Source: Microbispora hainanensis (GTDB taxonomy: Bacteria; Actinomycetota; Actinomycetes; Streptosporangiales; Streptosporangiaceae). Taken from it: a stretch of DNA of 64,000 bases. Every line of letters begins with the position of its first letter. Positions within the stretch are counted from its first letter, which is position 1. The notes below the pieces were generated by a model, which worked only from the letters and a program-made list of their open reading frames with translations, did no database searches and had not been told where the DNA came from. Shown one piece after another: positions 1 to 8,320 of this stretch. The stretch spans positions 2,232,001-2,296,000 of the forward strand of contig NZ_CP108086.1 in the NCBI RefSeq assembly GCF_036186745.1, read 5' to 3'. The translations under genes were made by a program, and so were the position numbers.

Positions 1-1589
1 GTGCCCTCCTCGCCGGCGAGGCCGTCGACGCCGTCCTCGGTGCGGTAGCGGTAGACCAGGCCCTGGTCGTCGGTGAGCCGCTGCGCGATCGCGTCGATCG
101 TGGAGAGCACCCGCGGGTCGTCGGGCGGCAGGAAGCCGGTGATCGGCACCATGAGGGCACTGGCGTCCAGCTCGTCGGAGCCGAAGGACTGCGTGAACGC
201 CCCCACCCGCTCGTTCCAGCCCTCGCGCAGCAGGGCGTCGCGGATCTCGGCGCGGGTCAGCCGCCAGGACTCCGTACGATCCTGCGCCCGGAGCAGGCCG
301 GCGAGGGTGATGCCGCGGTCCAGCGCCACCCAGCACATGAGCTTGGAGTAGAGGAAGTCGCGTGGCTCTCCGCGTATCTCCCAGATGCCCTGGTCCTTTT
401 CCGTCCAGCGCTCGGCCGCGGTGTCGGCGCAGGCGACGAGGAAGCGCCTGACGTCGTCGTCGATGCCGCCGATCTGGCGTTCGAGGCGCGCGGCCGCGTC
501 GAGCAGCTCGCCATAGACGTCGATCTGCCGCTGGTTCCACGCGCCGTTTCCGACGCGTACGGGCCGGCTGTCGCGCCAGCCGCGCAGGTGCGGCAGGGTG
601 CGCTCGCTCAGGTCGTGCTCGCCGCGGACGCCGAACATGATCTGCAGCGCGCGGTCCTCGTCCAGAGTCGGGGCCGCGGTGGTGAGGAAGGAGAAGAAGT
701 CGCTCGCCTCGTCGGGGCAGGCCGCGACCCACAGGGCGCTCATGGTCAGTGACGCATCCCGGACCCACGTGAACCGGTAGTCCCAGTTGCGCGCACCGCC
801 GGGCCATTCGGGCAGCGACGTCGTGGCGGCCGCGACGATCGCGCCGCTCGGCTGGAAGGACAGCGCCTGCAGCACCCGCCCGCTGTGGTGCACGAGGTCG
901 CACCATGGGCCGTCATAGGCCTGGTGGAGGCTGGACCACGACCGCCAGGCGGCGATCGTGCCGTCCAGCCGGGCCGCCAGCTCCGTCTGGTCCCACACCC
1001 GCGCGGGAGTCTCCTGCGGCGTCGAGCGGTGCATCCCGAAGTGCAGTGTCTCGCCCTCGTGCACCGTGAACGCGCCGTACGCGCTGCCGTCCTCGATGCG
1101 GAGGGGGACCGGCGTGGTCAGCACGAGCGACTCGGCTCCGCCGTGGGCGGTGACGCCGCCGTCGGCGACGGACAGGATCGGGTGGATCAGGCCGTACTCC
1201 GGCCTGGGCCGGTAATCGACCTCCATCGGCACCTCGCCGCCGAGGCCGGACACCCGTCGGGCGAGCAGGTGCGGCACCCCGACGCCGAGCCGGTGGCCGC
1301 CGTCGTCAGGCCCGGTGAGCAGGGCGTCGGTGAGGACGGCCGTGCCGCTCCCGGTGCGGAACGTGGTCTCCAGCACCATCGTCCGCGGCAGATAACGGCG
1401 CGTCGTCTCGAAGGGGATGGCCGGGCGGATCGACCAGTGCCCGGCCTCGTCGTCCAGCAGGCGGGCGAAGACGGACGGCCCGTCGAACCGGGGGAAGCAC
1501 AGCCACTCGGCCGATCCGTCCCTGCTGATGAGGCCGGCGGAATGGCGATCGGACACCAACGCGAGGTCGGCGATGGGGGTGGTGCTCAT
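1..1589 (-). CDS. Glycoside hydrolase family 15 protein (trehalase/glucoamylase-like), 3' end outside window
   Basis: About 529 codons are present; the C-terminus lies beyond base 1. The start MSTTPIADLALVSD followed by GLISRDGSAEWLCFPRFDG is the classic GH15 N-terminal pattern (supersandwich domain, roughly residues 1-250). The (alpha/alpha)6 catalytic domain begins around residue 260 with NWDYRFTWVRDASLTM, and GIWEIRG near residue 400 is the conserved stretch that in this family carries a catalytic carboxylate. The enzyme should be cytoplasmic, as no signal peptide is seen, and act on alpha,alpha-trehalose or maltooligosaccharides. Which substrate cannot be told from sequence. The ATG at 1589 fits the family start; no strong ribosome site precedes it. 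A degraded second GH15 start lies at 21.7 kb. Confidence 0.93.
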   Translation of the reverse strand, partial: MSTTPIADLALVSDRHSAGLISRDGSAEWLCFPRFDGPSVFARLLDDEAGHWSIRPAIPFETTRRYLPRTMVLETTFRTGSGTAVLTDALLTGPDDGGHRLGVGVPHLLARRVSGLGGEVPMEVDYRPRPEYGLIHPILSVADGGVTAHGGAESLVLTTPVPLRIEDGSAYGAFTVHEGETLHFGMHRSTPQETPARVWDQTELAARLDGTIAAWRSWSSLHQAYDGPWCDLVHHSGRVLQALSFQPSGAIVAAATTSLPEWPGGARNWDYRFTWVRDASLTMSALWVAACPDEASDFFSFLTTAAPTLDEDRALQIMFGVRGEHDLSERTLPHLRGWRDSRPVRVGNGAWNQRQIDVYGELLDAAARLERQIGGIDDDVRRFLVACADTAAERWTEKDQGIWEIRGEPRDFLYSKLMCWVALDRGITLAGLLRAQDRTESWRLTRAEIRDALLREGWNERVGAFTQSFGSDELDASALMVPITGFLPPDDPRVLSTIDAIAQRLTDDQGLVYRYRTEDGVDGLAGEEG

Positions 1590-1694
1590 CAACGCCCGAT
1601 ACCCGGAGAAGACCACGACCGTGCGTACGGGCTGGGCAAATCGCGGCAAAAGCAGCGGAGCGCTCCGTTAGCCCGGCGCGACACCCGGCCTGGG

Positions 1695-2159
1695 CTACCG
1701 GCGCTCGGCGGCCCGCAGGGCGTCCGCGGCCGTGAGCAGGCAGGCTCCGAGGAGCACGGCGTCCTTCAGCAGGAACTGCCCCGTGAGCGACAGCTTCGGT
1801 TCGCCGTGTGTCTCCTGCCACGCCCCGGGCGTCGTGGCCAGGAAGCTGAGGGTGGTGGCGAACATGCCGACGGCGGCGAGGCTGCCGAGGGCCGACACTC
1901 TCGGCGCGATCGGCTTCGCTCCGATCAGCGCTCCCAGAGCGATCTCGGCGACGCCGAGCAGGCCGGCGAGCCTCTTCTCCCCCAGCCTGGCGACGAGCCA
2001 TGCGAGCGGGGGGCTTGCGGTCACGAGGGGGCGGATGTTGTCCACCTCGTAGTCCTCGAATTTCAGCCGGCCGATCTCCAGAAGGTTGAGCGCAAGACCA
2101 TACCGAATGGTCGAAATCCCGAGACTGTGCACGATTTTGCCGATGCAATGCAGTTCCAT
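1695..2159 (-). CDS. DUF417 family membrane protein (RclC/YkgB-like)
   Basis: A 154-residue integral membrane protein with about four hydrophobic segments. The N-terminal half (GLALNLLEIGRLKFEDYEVDNI, conserved core shown only in part: YEVDNIRPLVTASPPLAW) matches the DUF417 family, whose E. coli member RclC belongs to the reactive-chlorine response. The biochemical role is unknown. I prefer ATG 2159 over the in-frame GTG at 2174 because GAGG sits five bases upstream of the ATG. It ends about 105 bp from the GH15 start on the same strand, so co-transcription is possible. There is no RclR-type regulator next to it. Confidence 0.8.
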   Translation of the reverse strand: MELHCIGKIVHSLGISTIRYGLALNLLEIGRLKFEDYEVDNIRPLVTASPPLAWLVARLGEKRLAGLLGVAEIALGALIGAKPIAPRVSALGSLAAVGMFATTLSFLATTPGAWQETHGEPKLSLTGQFLLKDAVLLGACLLTAADALRAAERR

Positions 2160-2403
2160 CGAAGCCTCGCTCACCGCGTCGATTGCGCTCGATGTAGGAC
2201 TCGCGGGCGACGACCATGCGGCCGGGCCGTGTCCGCGGCGCCGCTCACCACGCTACTCCGGTCGGTTTCGCCGCCGGACGGCGCTCGGCGCCCCGGAAGC
2301 GGGCCGGCGTGCGCTCACGCTCCCGGGAAGGGCCGTGGCCGTGCGTTCTAGGCCGCGTAGACGGGGGCGAGATCGGCGCAAAGTAGGGATTTCCTCCCCC
2401 GGC

Positions 2404-2619
2404 TCACGCCTCGGCCGCGTTATTGCTCCCCGACACGAGCGCGCTGGCGATGCGTTCCTGCCGCATGATCTCGGCCTTCAGCTGCCCGAGGTCGTCGGCA
2501 TCCACGGTGCGGCAGGCGCCTGCCATCTCGGCCGCGCGGTCGAAGGGGCGCTCGCGGGTCGCCCACAGCCGCCCGGCATCGCTCCGCAGGATCCGCCAGC
2601 CATCATGCGACCCAGGCAT
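2404..2619 (-). CDS. Small conserved hypothetical protein (about 71 aa)
   Basis: The peptide MPGSHDGWRILRSDAGRLWA continues into TRERPFDRAAEMAGACRTVD and ends in an Arg/Glu-rich helix (LGQLKAEIMRQERIASAL). I recall small actinomycete proteins of the form GWRILRSDxGRxWATR, so I treat it as real, but no function is known. An upstream in-frame GTG at 2634 would add five residues; neither start has a clear ribosome site. It is divergent from the sigma factor gene at 2874, with a long inverted repeat between them. Confidence 0.6.
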   Translation of the reverse strand: MPGSHDGWRILRSDAGRLWATRERPFDRAAEMAGACRTVDADDLGQLKAEIMRQERIASALVSGSNNAAEA

Positions 2620-2678
2620 GGGGAGCGTGTTCACGTGGGCAGACACTATCCGATCATGATCACGACTGGACCACGAGG

Positions 2679-2736
2679 GGTGTGGTTTTATCCCCCGAGC
2701 GGCCGTAGAGGGGGCGATAGGAGATAAATCCACACC
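2679..2736. promoter_or_regulatory. 58-bp inverted repeat in a divergent promoter region
   Basis: The left arm GGTGTGGTTTTATC (2679-2692) pairs with the right arm GATAAATCCACACC (2723-2736), 13 of 14 positions. An inner CCCCC (2692-2696) can pair with GGGGG (2710-2714). The flanking genes diverge, so this is not a terminator between convergent genes. It may be an operator or a 5'-UTR structure for the sigma factor gene that begins 138 bp downstream. Confidence 0.6.
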
Positions 2737-2873
2737 AGGGACAAGATCTTTACACCGGGAGCCCGCGCCCGCCCGGTGTCCTCCCGCCCCTCCGGCGGAT
2801 CCCTGGTGATGAGTTGTCGCGCCCGCGGCCGTCACACCTACGACGGGACACGACGACGCGGAAGGATGACGCG

Positions 2874-3872
2874 ATGGGTGCGGACACGCTGCTGAAGGAG
2901 CTGGGCGTGAGCGGTCTGGGCGAGCTCGACGAGCCGGGCTTCTCGGCCTTGACAGGACGGCACCGGCGGGAGCTGCACGTGCACTGCTACCGGATGCTCG
3001 GGTCGTTCGAGGACGCCGAAGACGCCGTACAGGAGACGTTCCTGCGGGCCTGGCGGCGGCGGGAGACCTTCGAGGGGCGGTCGACGTTCCGGGCCTGGCT
3101 CTACCGGATCGCCACCAACGCCTGCCTGGACCTGCTCGCCAAGTGCCGTCCGGAGCCCGCGACCGGCGGCGAGGCGCGGTGGCTGCAGCCGTACCCGGAC
3201 CGGCTGCTGGACGAGCTGCCCGCGGGCGACGCGGACGAGCCGGAGAGCGTCGCCGTCGCGCGGGAGACGATCGAGCTGGCCTACCTGGTCGCCGTACAGC
3301 ACCTCGCGCCGCGCCCGAGGGCCGTGCTGATCCTGCGGGACGTGCTCGGCTGGCCGGCGAAGGACGTCGCGGAGCTCCTCGGAGACTCCGTCAACTCCGT
3401 GAACAGCGCGCTGCAGCGGGCCCGCGCCGGCATGCGGGAGCACCTGCCCGCCGAGCGGCAGGACTGGACCGGCGGCGAGGAGGACGCCGGGACGCGCGAG
3501 CTGGTGCGCCGCTTCACCGAGGCCAGTGTGGCCACGGACATCAAGACGATCACCACGATGTTGCGGGACGACGTCCGCTGCTCGATGCCGCCCACCCCCG
3601 GCCTGTACGTCGGCCGTGAGGCGGTGGTGAACGACTGGATCCAGGACGGCTTCGAGCGCCTGGAGAACCTGCGCGCCGTCCCGGCCTCCGTGAACCGGCA
3701 GCCCGCCGTGGCCTTCTATCTCTGGCGGGAGCAGGAGGGCGCCTACCTGCCGCTGACGATCGACGTCCTGCGCATCACCGGCGGGGTGATCACGGAGATC
3801 TTCATCTTCCACGCCGACCGGTTCCCGCGGCTCGGCCTGCCGGAGCGCCTGCCCGCGGACGGCACGAAATAG
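2874..3872 (+). CDS. sigG: ECF sigma factor, SigG/TIGR02960 type with C-terminal SnoaL-like domain
   Basis: This 332-residue protein has sigma region 2 near residues 20-95 (CYRMLGSFEDAEDAVQETFL, then FRAWLYRIATNACLD) and region 4 around residues 140-195 (RAVLILRDVLGWPAKDVAEL). A SnoaL/NTF2-like extension follows from about residue 210 and is typical of the SigG group (M. tuberculosis Rv0182c type). The WLQPYPDRLLDE linker is also characteristic. Such sigma factors usually lack a classic anti-sigma partner, and the C-terminal domain is thought to control activity. The start at 2874 is preceded by GGAAGGA with a good spacer; the reading frame continues upstream but without support. It converges with the GlxA-like gene, leaving six bases between the stop codons. 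Confidence 0.88.
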   Translation: MGADTLLKELGVSGLGELDEPGFSALTGRHRRELHVHCYRMLGSFEDAEDAVQETFLRAWRRRETFEGRSTFRAWLYRIATNACLDLLAKCRPEPATGGEARWLQPYPDRLLDELPAGDADEPESVAVARETIELAYLVAVQHLAPRPRAVLILRDVLGWPAKDVAELLGDSVNSVNSALQRARAGMREHLPAERQDWTGGEEDAGTRELVRRFTEASVATDIKTITTMLRDDVRCSMPPTPGLYVGREAVVNDWIQDGFERLENLRAVPASVNRQPAVAFYLWREQEGAYLPLTIDVLRITGGVITEIFIFHADRFPRLGLPERLPADGTK

Positions 3873-3878
3873 CCGCCG

Positions 3879-4841
3879 TCACCGCATGGCCGTGGTCAGG
3901 CGGTAGCGCGAGGGCGGGATGCCGTACCGGTCGAGGAAGTTCTGCCGGAGGCTCTCCGTCGTGCCGAAGCCGCAACGGGCCGCGATGGCGGCCATGGGCA
4001 GGGACGTGGAGACGAGGAGATGGGCGGCGGCCTCGGTGCGGGCGCGGCGGACGAACCGGCCCGGGGTCTGGCCCAGGTGCCGGAGGAACAGGCGGGTGAG
4101 ATGCCGCTCGCTCACGCCCGCGCCTGCCGCGAGGGTGGCCGTGGTCAGATCGCCGTCGAGGTGGCTCGTGATGTGGTCGACGACGCGCTTGACCAGGCCG
4201 TCGCTCGGCGGCGGGCTCTCGGTGAACATGCTCATCTGGGCCTGGTTGCCGGGCCGCTGCAGGTAGGCCACCAGATAGCGGGCCACCTCCCGGGCGAGCG
4301 GCGCCCCGTTGTCCTCTTCGATGAAGGCGAGGGTGAGGTCGAGGGCGCTCGTGACCCCGGCCGCCGTGGCGACGTTGCCGTCGCGGATGAAGATCGGCTC
4401 GGCGTCGACGGTGATCTCCGGGTGGCGGGTGGCGAGCACGTATCCGTACTTCCAGTGCGTGGTGGCCCGGCGTCCGTCGAGCAGTCCGGCGGCGGCCAGC
4501 ACCGCCGCGCCCGTGCACACCGAGGCGACGCGGCGGCTCTCCCGGGCCAGACGGCGTACGTGACCGACGATCACCTGGCTGGCGGCGGCGTCCTCGTGCC
4601 CGATTCCTCCCGACACCACGAGCGTGTCGAGCGGTCCGGTGATGTGCTCAAGGGCCTGCTGCCCCTGCAGCGTCAACCCGCTCGCGCACGTGATGGGCAG
4701 GCCCGACGGGGTGGCCAGGCACACGTCATAAGGCGGCGCGGCGCCGTGCAGGTTCGCCATTATCAGGCTGGACGTCACGCAGGAAATGTCCAGCAACTCC
4801 GCCGCATGGTATCCGAGCACGACCACACGTCGTCGAGTCAT
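3879..4841 (-). CDS. GlxA-family transcriptional regulator (DJ-1/PfpI domain plus AraC-type HTH)
   Basis: The N-terminal residues 1-185 form a class I glutamine-amidotransferase-like DJ-1/PfpI domain. It carries the nucleophile-elbow segment SVCTGAAVLAAAGLLDGRRA followed by TTHW. The C-terminal residues 220-320 contain two AraC helix-turn-helix motifs, the second being AAIAARCGFGTTESLRQNF. Members sense small metabolites and activate or repress neighbouring catabolic genes; the ligand here is unknown. No enzyme gene sits next to it on the same strand except the secreted hydrolase upstream. The start MTRRRVVVLGYH at 4841 is the natural family start. Confidence 0.9.
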   Translation of the reverse strand: MTRRRVVVLGYHAAELLDISCVTSSLIMANLHGAAPPYDVCLATPSGLPITCASGLTLQGQQALEHITGPLDTLVVSGGIGHEDAAASQVIVGHVRRLARESRRVASVCTGAAVLAAAGLLDGRRATTHWKYGYVLATRHPEITVDAEPIFIRDGNVATAAGVTSALDLTLAFIEEDNGAPLAREVARYLVAYLQRPGNQAQMSMFTESPPPSDGLVKRVVDHITSHLDGDLTTATLAAGAGVSERHLTRLFLRHLGQTPGRFVRRARTEAAAHLLVSTSLPMAAIAARCGFGTTESLRQNFLDRYGIPPSRYRLTTAMR

Positions 4842-4942
4842 GGCCCGACTCTATGTCGGAAAGGCATAAAGCCAAGATATCCGGGCCTTTCGGCGGCGCT
4901 TTCTTCCATGAAAGGGCGAAATGTCATATCGCGCGGCCCCGG

Positions 4943-5854
4943 CTACTCGTCCTCAGCCTGACGTGCGGCCTGGGCGGTGACGCGCTCGACGGCCTTGACG
5001 GCCACGTCGGGCTGGTCGACGTAGATGTAGTGGCCGCTCTTGGCGGCCGTGCTCAGCGTGCTGTCGCTCGACAGCGCGAGCCACCTGCGCTGGCCCGCGG
5101 CCCACGCCCGCTCCAGGCGCGGGCCGTACGTGGGGACGGCCGCGAGGTACGGCATGCCGTGCTGGATGACCTCCACCGGGATGTCCCCGGCGGAACGGAC
5201 CTTGCCGTCGGGGACGACGAGCTTCTCCGGGTTCTCGCCCTTGAACACCGCGAGGTTCTGCGCGCGCAGCTCGGCCGCCGGGCCGGTGGCCGACTCGGGG
5301 ATCGCCGTGCTGATGTCGTGCAGCATGGTGGACGGGGTGGCGTCCATCAGGACCAGGCCCTTGACCCTGTCCTGGTGGTCGGGGGCATATCTGGCGGCGA
5401 TCAGCCCGCCCAGCGAGTGGCCTGCCAGGACGACCCGGCCGTCGCCGGCGACGCGGTCGATCACCCCGGTCAGGATCTTCCCGGTGCTGGAGAAGCTCTG
5501 CGGGCCGTCCGGCTTGTCGCTCGCGCCCTCGCCGAGCCGGTCGTAGGAGCAGACCCGGTTGTGCTCGCTCAGCGTCTTCTGGAAGGCGGCCAGCTTGTCG
5601 AGCCCGTCACCCGCCCCGGCCAGCAGGACGACGACGGGCCCGCCCTTCTCCGGGTCGCCCGAACAGGACACGTTCACCGACCGGCCCGCGACCTCGATCT
5701 TCGTGGTCCCGGAGATCGGGGCGGCGGCCGTCCGCGTGGCGGGGGCGAGGGGGTCCCAGTCGTCCAGCGACTCGCCGTCGCAGCCCGCGACTCCCGCGCC
5801 GAGCACGGTGCAGCACAGCGCGGCCACGACGGATGTCCTGATCCTGGGAAGCAT
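4943..5854 (-). CDS. Secreted lipoprotein alpha/beta hydrolase
   Basis: A 303-residue protein beginning MLPRIRTSVVAALCCTVLGA with the lipobox GVAGC, so it should be exported and lipid-anchored at Cys near residue 25. The alpha/beta-hydrolase fold follows. VVLLAGAGDGLDKL forms the oxyanion region, CSYDRLGEGASDKP matches the D-R-x-G-x-G-x-S pattern, and AGHSLGGLIAARYA holds the nucleophile Ser. A late His is in SGHYIYVDQPD. The substrate is unknown. ATG 5854 is chosen because CCGGAGG precedes it by five bases and a proper signal peptide results; upstream starts would put 22 charged/proline-rich residues before the signal. Confidence 0.88.
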   Translation of the reverse strand: MLPRIRTSVVAALCCTVLGAGVAGCDGESLDDWDPLAPATRTAAAPISGTTKIEVAGRSVNVSCSGDPEKGGPVVVLLAGAGDGLDKLAAFQKTLSEHNRVCSYDRLGEGASDKPDGPQSFSSTGKILTGVIDRVAGDGRVVLAGHSLGGLIAARYAPDHQDRVKGLVLMDATPSTMLHDISTAIPESATGPAAELRAQNLAVFKGENPEKLVVPDGKVRSAGDIPVEVIQHGMPYLAAVPTYGPRLERAWAAGQRRWLALSSDSTLSTAAKSGHYIYVDQPDVAVKAVERVTAQAARQAEDE

Positions 5855-6265
5855 GAGGTCCTCCGGTGGGGGATTCGACGCAGGGGGACGCGCACGGCGG
5901 TGCGGCGGGAAAGCGGGCACGGCGCCGTGGCTGCGTCGTAACGCTACGGATCGGGTGGTCCGAGATCGTCACCGCTCAGTGGACATTCGCCGGTAGCTCG
6001 CACGAGGGACGAACGCGAGGACGAGCGCGGCGTACGAGCGCGGCGTACGAGCGGGGACGAGCGCGGCGGACGAGCACGGACGAGCGCGGCGGACAATCAG
6101 GAACGAACGCGGCGCGCGAGCGGGGACGAGCACGGACGAACGCGGACGAACGCGGCGGACGATCAGGGACGAGCGGGGACACGCGGCGGGCACGCGGCGG
6201 AAGCTCCCCCGCGTCGTGCCGCTCAGCGGCTCCACCGCGGCCCGGGCGTTGGCGCGGGCCGCGCC
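5855..6265. repeat. Gene-free stretch with degenerate GACGAGCGCGGCG repeats
   Basis: No convincing gene lies in this 411-bp stretch. From about 5998 to 6200 the sequence is built of degenerate copies of GACGAGCGCGGCG and GACGAACGCGGCG, some fused to TACGAGCGCGGCG, with irregular spacing of 11-16 bp. The array lies downstream of the HD-domain gene and upstream of the lipoprotein start, both minus strand. Confidence 0.75.
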
Positions 6266-6895
6266 CTACTCCGGCCAGGGGGAGCCGAGGATCGTGTCGA
6301 CGAAGTTGCCCCGCCGATAGCCGGGCACATAGCGTTCGAGCACGTCGGCCTTGACGTTGCCGAACGTCGTCTCGGGCTTGGGTGCGATGCCCTCGGTGAA
6401 CGCCCGCAGGATCGCCTCCTTGAACCCCGGGCGCGGGTGGAGGGCGGTGATCTCGGCCCGCTGGGCGTCGTCGAGATCGTGATAGCCGATGCCGAGCACG
6501 TCATACTCCACGCCCGCGGTGACCAGCGCCACCTCCGGCTCCATGAACTCGGGGATACCGGGAGTGGTGTGCAGGGCGATCGCGGTCCACACCCGGCGGA
6601 TGCTGTCCTCCGGCACCCCGCGTCGCCGCAGGAAGCCGCGGGCGGCATCGGCGCTGTCCACCTCGAAGCGCCGCCCGCTGCCGCGATGCTCCTCGTTGAG
6701 CCCCAGGTCGTGGAACATCGCGCCGATGTAGAGCAGCTCCGGGTCGAAGCTCAGGTCCCGTCGCCGCCCCAGCAGGCTGCCGAAGAAGTAGACACGGCGC
6801 GAATGGTGATAGATCAGGTCGCTGGTGACGTCACGGACGAACTCGGTGGCCTCCGTCGCGAGCTTGGTGTCAGGCACGGTCTGCTCGATCGTCAT
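6266..6895 (-). CDS. HD-domain metal-dependent hydrolase
   Basis: A 209-residue single-domain protein. The HD-superfamily metal ligands can be traced: SRRVYFFG after HH near residue 30, MFHDLGLNEEHRG near residue 63, and ALHTTPGIPEF near residue 108. This arrangement resembles the cyanamide-hydratase-like/HD phosphohydrolase group. The substrate is not predictable. A strong ribosome site (GGAGGGGGAGCG) precedes the ATG. Its neighbours are unrelated. Confidence 0.85.
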   Translation of the reverse strand: MTIEQTVPDTKLATEATEFVRDVTSDLIYHHSRRVYFFGSLLGRRRDLSFDPELLYIGAMFHDLGLNEEHRGSGRRFEVDSADAARGFLRRRGVPEDSIRRVWTAIALHTTPGIPEFMEPEVALVTAGVEYDVLGIGYHDLDDAQRAEITALHPRPGFKEAILRAFTEGIAPKPETTFGNVKADVLERYVPGYRRGNFVDTILGSPWPE

Positions 6896-7013
6896 CGTTT
6901 CGCTCCCCCTCCGGCTCGGGCTCCACTGTCACCCGCGGCGGCCGAGGAACGTCGCAGCAACACGTCTTGCCCCGTCCATGGACCGGTCACGGAGGGTCAG
7001 CGTGATCGGCCGG

Positions 7014-7991
7014 TCAGTCGGAGGGCCGGGGTCCTGCCGCGCGGCGGAGCCGGTTGGCGATCGCGAGTCCCAGCCCCTCCTCCACCGGCAGGGACGCGAT
7101 GATCAGGTCGCATCCTCGCTGGTCGAGCTCGCGGAGGAAGCCGTACAGCTCGCGCGCGTACGCGTCCGGCGAGGCGGGGACCTCCACCACGGCGTGCGCC
7201 TTCACCTCGGCGTCGGCGAAAGCGGGGGGAAGGAAGACGCCCACCCGGTGTCCCAGCTCCTGGGCGAGCTCCGCTTCGGCGACGACCTTCTCTGGCTCGA
7301 CGAGCACGACCCGCGCACGTGGCGCGTAGTGCGACGGATGCTGGCCGGGCACCCGTACGCGGCTCGTGGAGGGGACCGCGAGCGGGCGGCCCAGCGCCGC
7401 TTCGAGGTCCTCGCGCGTCACCCCGCCGGGCCGCAGGATGGTCGGGACGTCGCTCGTGGCGTCGACGATGGTGGACTCGACGCCGACCCCGCAGGCGCCG
7501 CCGTCCAGCACGAAGTCGACGGCGTCGCCGAGCTCCGTACGGACGTGGTCCGCGGTCGTGGGGCTGACCGAGCCGAAGCGGTTGGCGGAGGGGGCCGCGA
7601 CACCGCCGCCGAAGGCCTCCAGCAACGCGAGCGCGACAGGATGGTCGGGCACGCGTATGGCCACCGTCTCCAGGCCGCCCGTCGTTTCGAGGGGCACCCG
7701 GGGGCCGCGCCGCAGGACCAGCGTGAGCGGCCCCGGCCAGAAGCGTTCGGCCAGCAGGCGTGCCGTCTCGGGCACGTCCTCGACCCAGTCGCCCAGGTGC
7801 TCCGCGCCGCCGATGTGGACGATCAGCGGGTGGGTGGGCGGACGCCCCTTGACCTGGAAGACGCGCGCGACGGCGGCGGGGTTCTCGGCGTCGGCGCCCA
7901 GACCATAGACGGTCTCGGTCGGGAGGGCCACGAGGCCTCCGGCGCGCAGCACGGCCGCCGCCTTCTCTATGTCACCGGTTCCTGCCGTCAC
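7014..7991 (-). CDS. sua5: L-threonylcarbamoyladenylate synthase, Sua5 type
   Basis: The enzyme makes threonylcarbamoyl-AMP from threonine, bicarbonate and ATP, the first step of t6A37 modification of ANN-decoding tRNAs. The YrdC core (about residues 1-200) shows GLVALPTETVYGLGADA, KGRPPTHPLIVHI, FWPGPLTLVL and APSANRFGSVSPT. The following 120 residues (SHYAPRARVVLVEP onwards) are the Sua5 extension absent from short TsaC. GTG 7991 is chosen because AAGGA lies at the right distance; the 45 codons upstream include an NSER-NSER repeat encoded by a 12-bp duplication and look like leader DNA. Confidence 0.92.
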   Translation of the reverse strand: MTAGTGDIEKAAAVLRAGGLVALPTETVYGLGADAENPAAVARVFQVKGRPPTHPLIVHIGGAEHLGDWVEDVPETARLLAERFWPGPLTLVLRRGPRVPLETTGGLETVAIRVPDHPVALALLEAFGGGVAAPSANRFGSVSPTTADHVRTELGDAVDFVLDGGACGVGVESTIVDATSDVPTILRPGGVTREDLEAALGRPLAVPSTSRVRVPGQHPSHYAPRARVVLVEPEKVVAEAELAQELGHRVGVFLPPAFADAEVKAHAVVEVPASPDAYARELYGFLRELDQRGCDLIIASLPVEEGLGLAIANRLRRAAGPRPSD

Positions 7992-8320
7992 CCTCGGGAT
8001 CCTTTCACTGTTCCGCTCACTGTTCCGCTCTCCGCGCGCCGGGTTCTCGTCGCGGCGGTGCCGTGTGCGCGGCGGCGCGGGGGAAACGCCGCCAGGACGT
8101 GTCCAGCTCAGCGTAGAACCCCACAAGTCCTACCTCGGTCGTGCCGTCAGGCCGCCGATGAGCATTCCGTACGGATCCATCCGGGTTCGGGGGGCCGGAT
8201 ATCCTGCTCCGAACGTGTCACCCGACTTTTGCGGGACCCGCCGCGTGGCAGTAGCACGGCAACGGCATGGCGGGGTCCGGCGCGGGTGGGCCGGGCTCGG
8301 CGTGAACGAGAGGGTGTCAA
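7992..8320. other. Divergent intergenic region
   Basis: This 329-bp gap separates the Sua5 gene (minus) from the large signalling gene (plus). It contains a perfect 12-bp tandem duplication CACTGTTCCGCT near 8006-8030 and a short GGCGGC/GCCGCC stem at 8071-8093. I see no convincing promoter hexamers or gene. Confidence 0.4.

Noticed and set aside
885-2351. Plus-strand open frame of 488 codons
   Set aside because: It runs opposite the GH15 and DUF417 genes and shows no protein motif.
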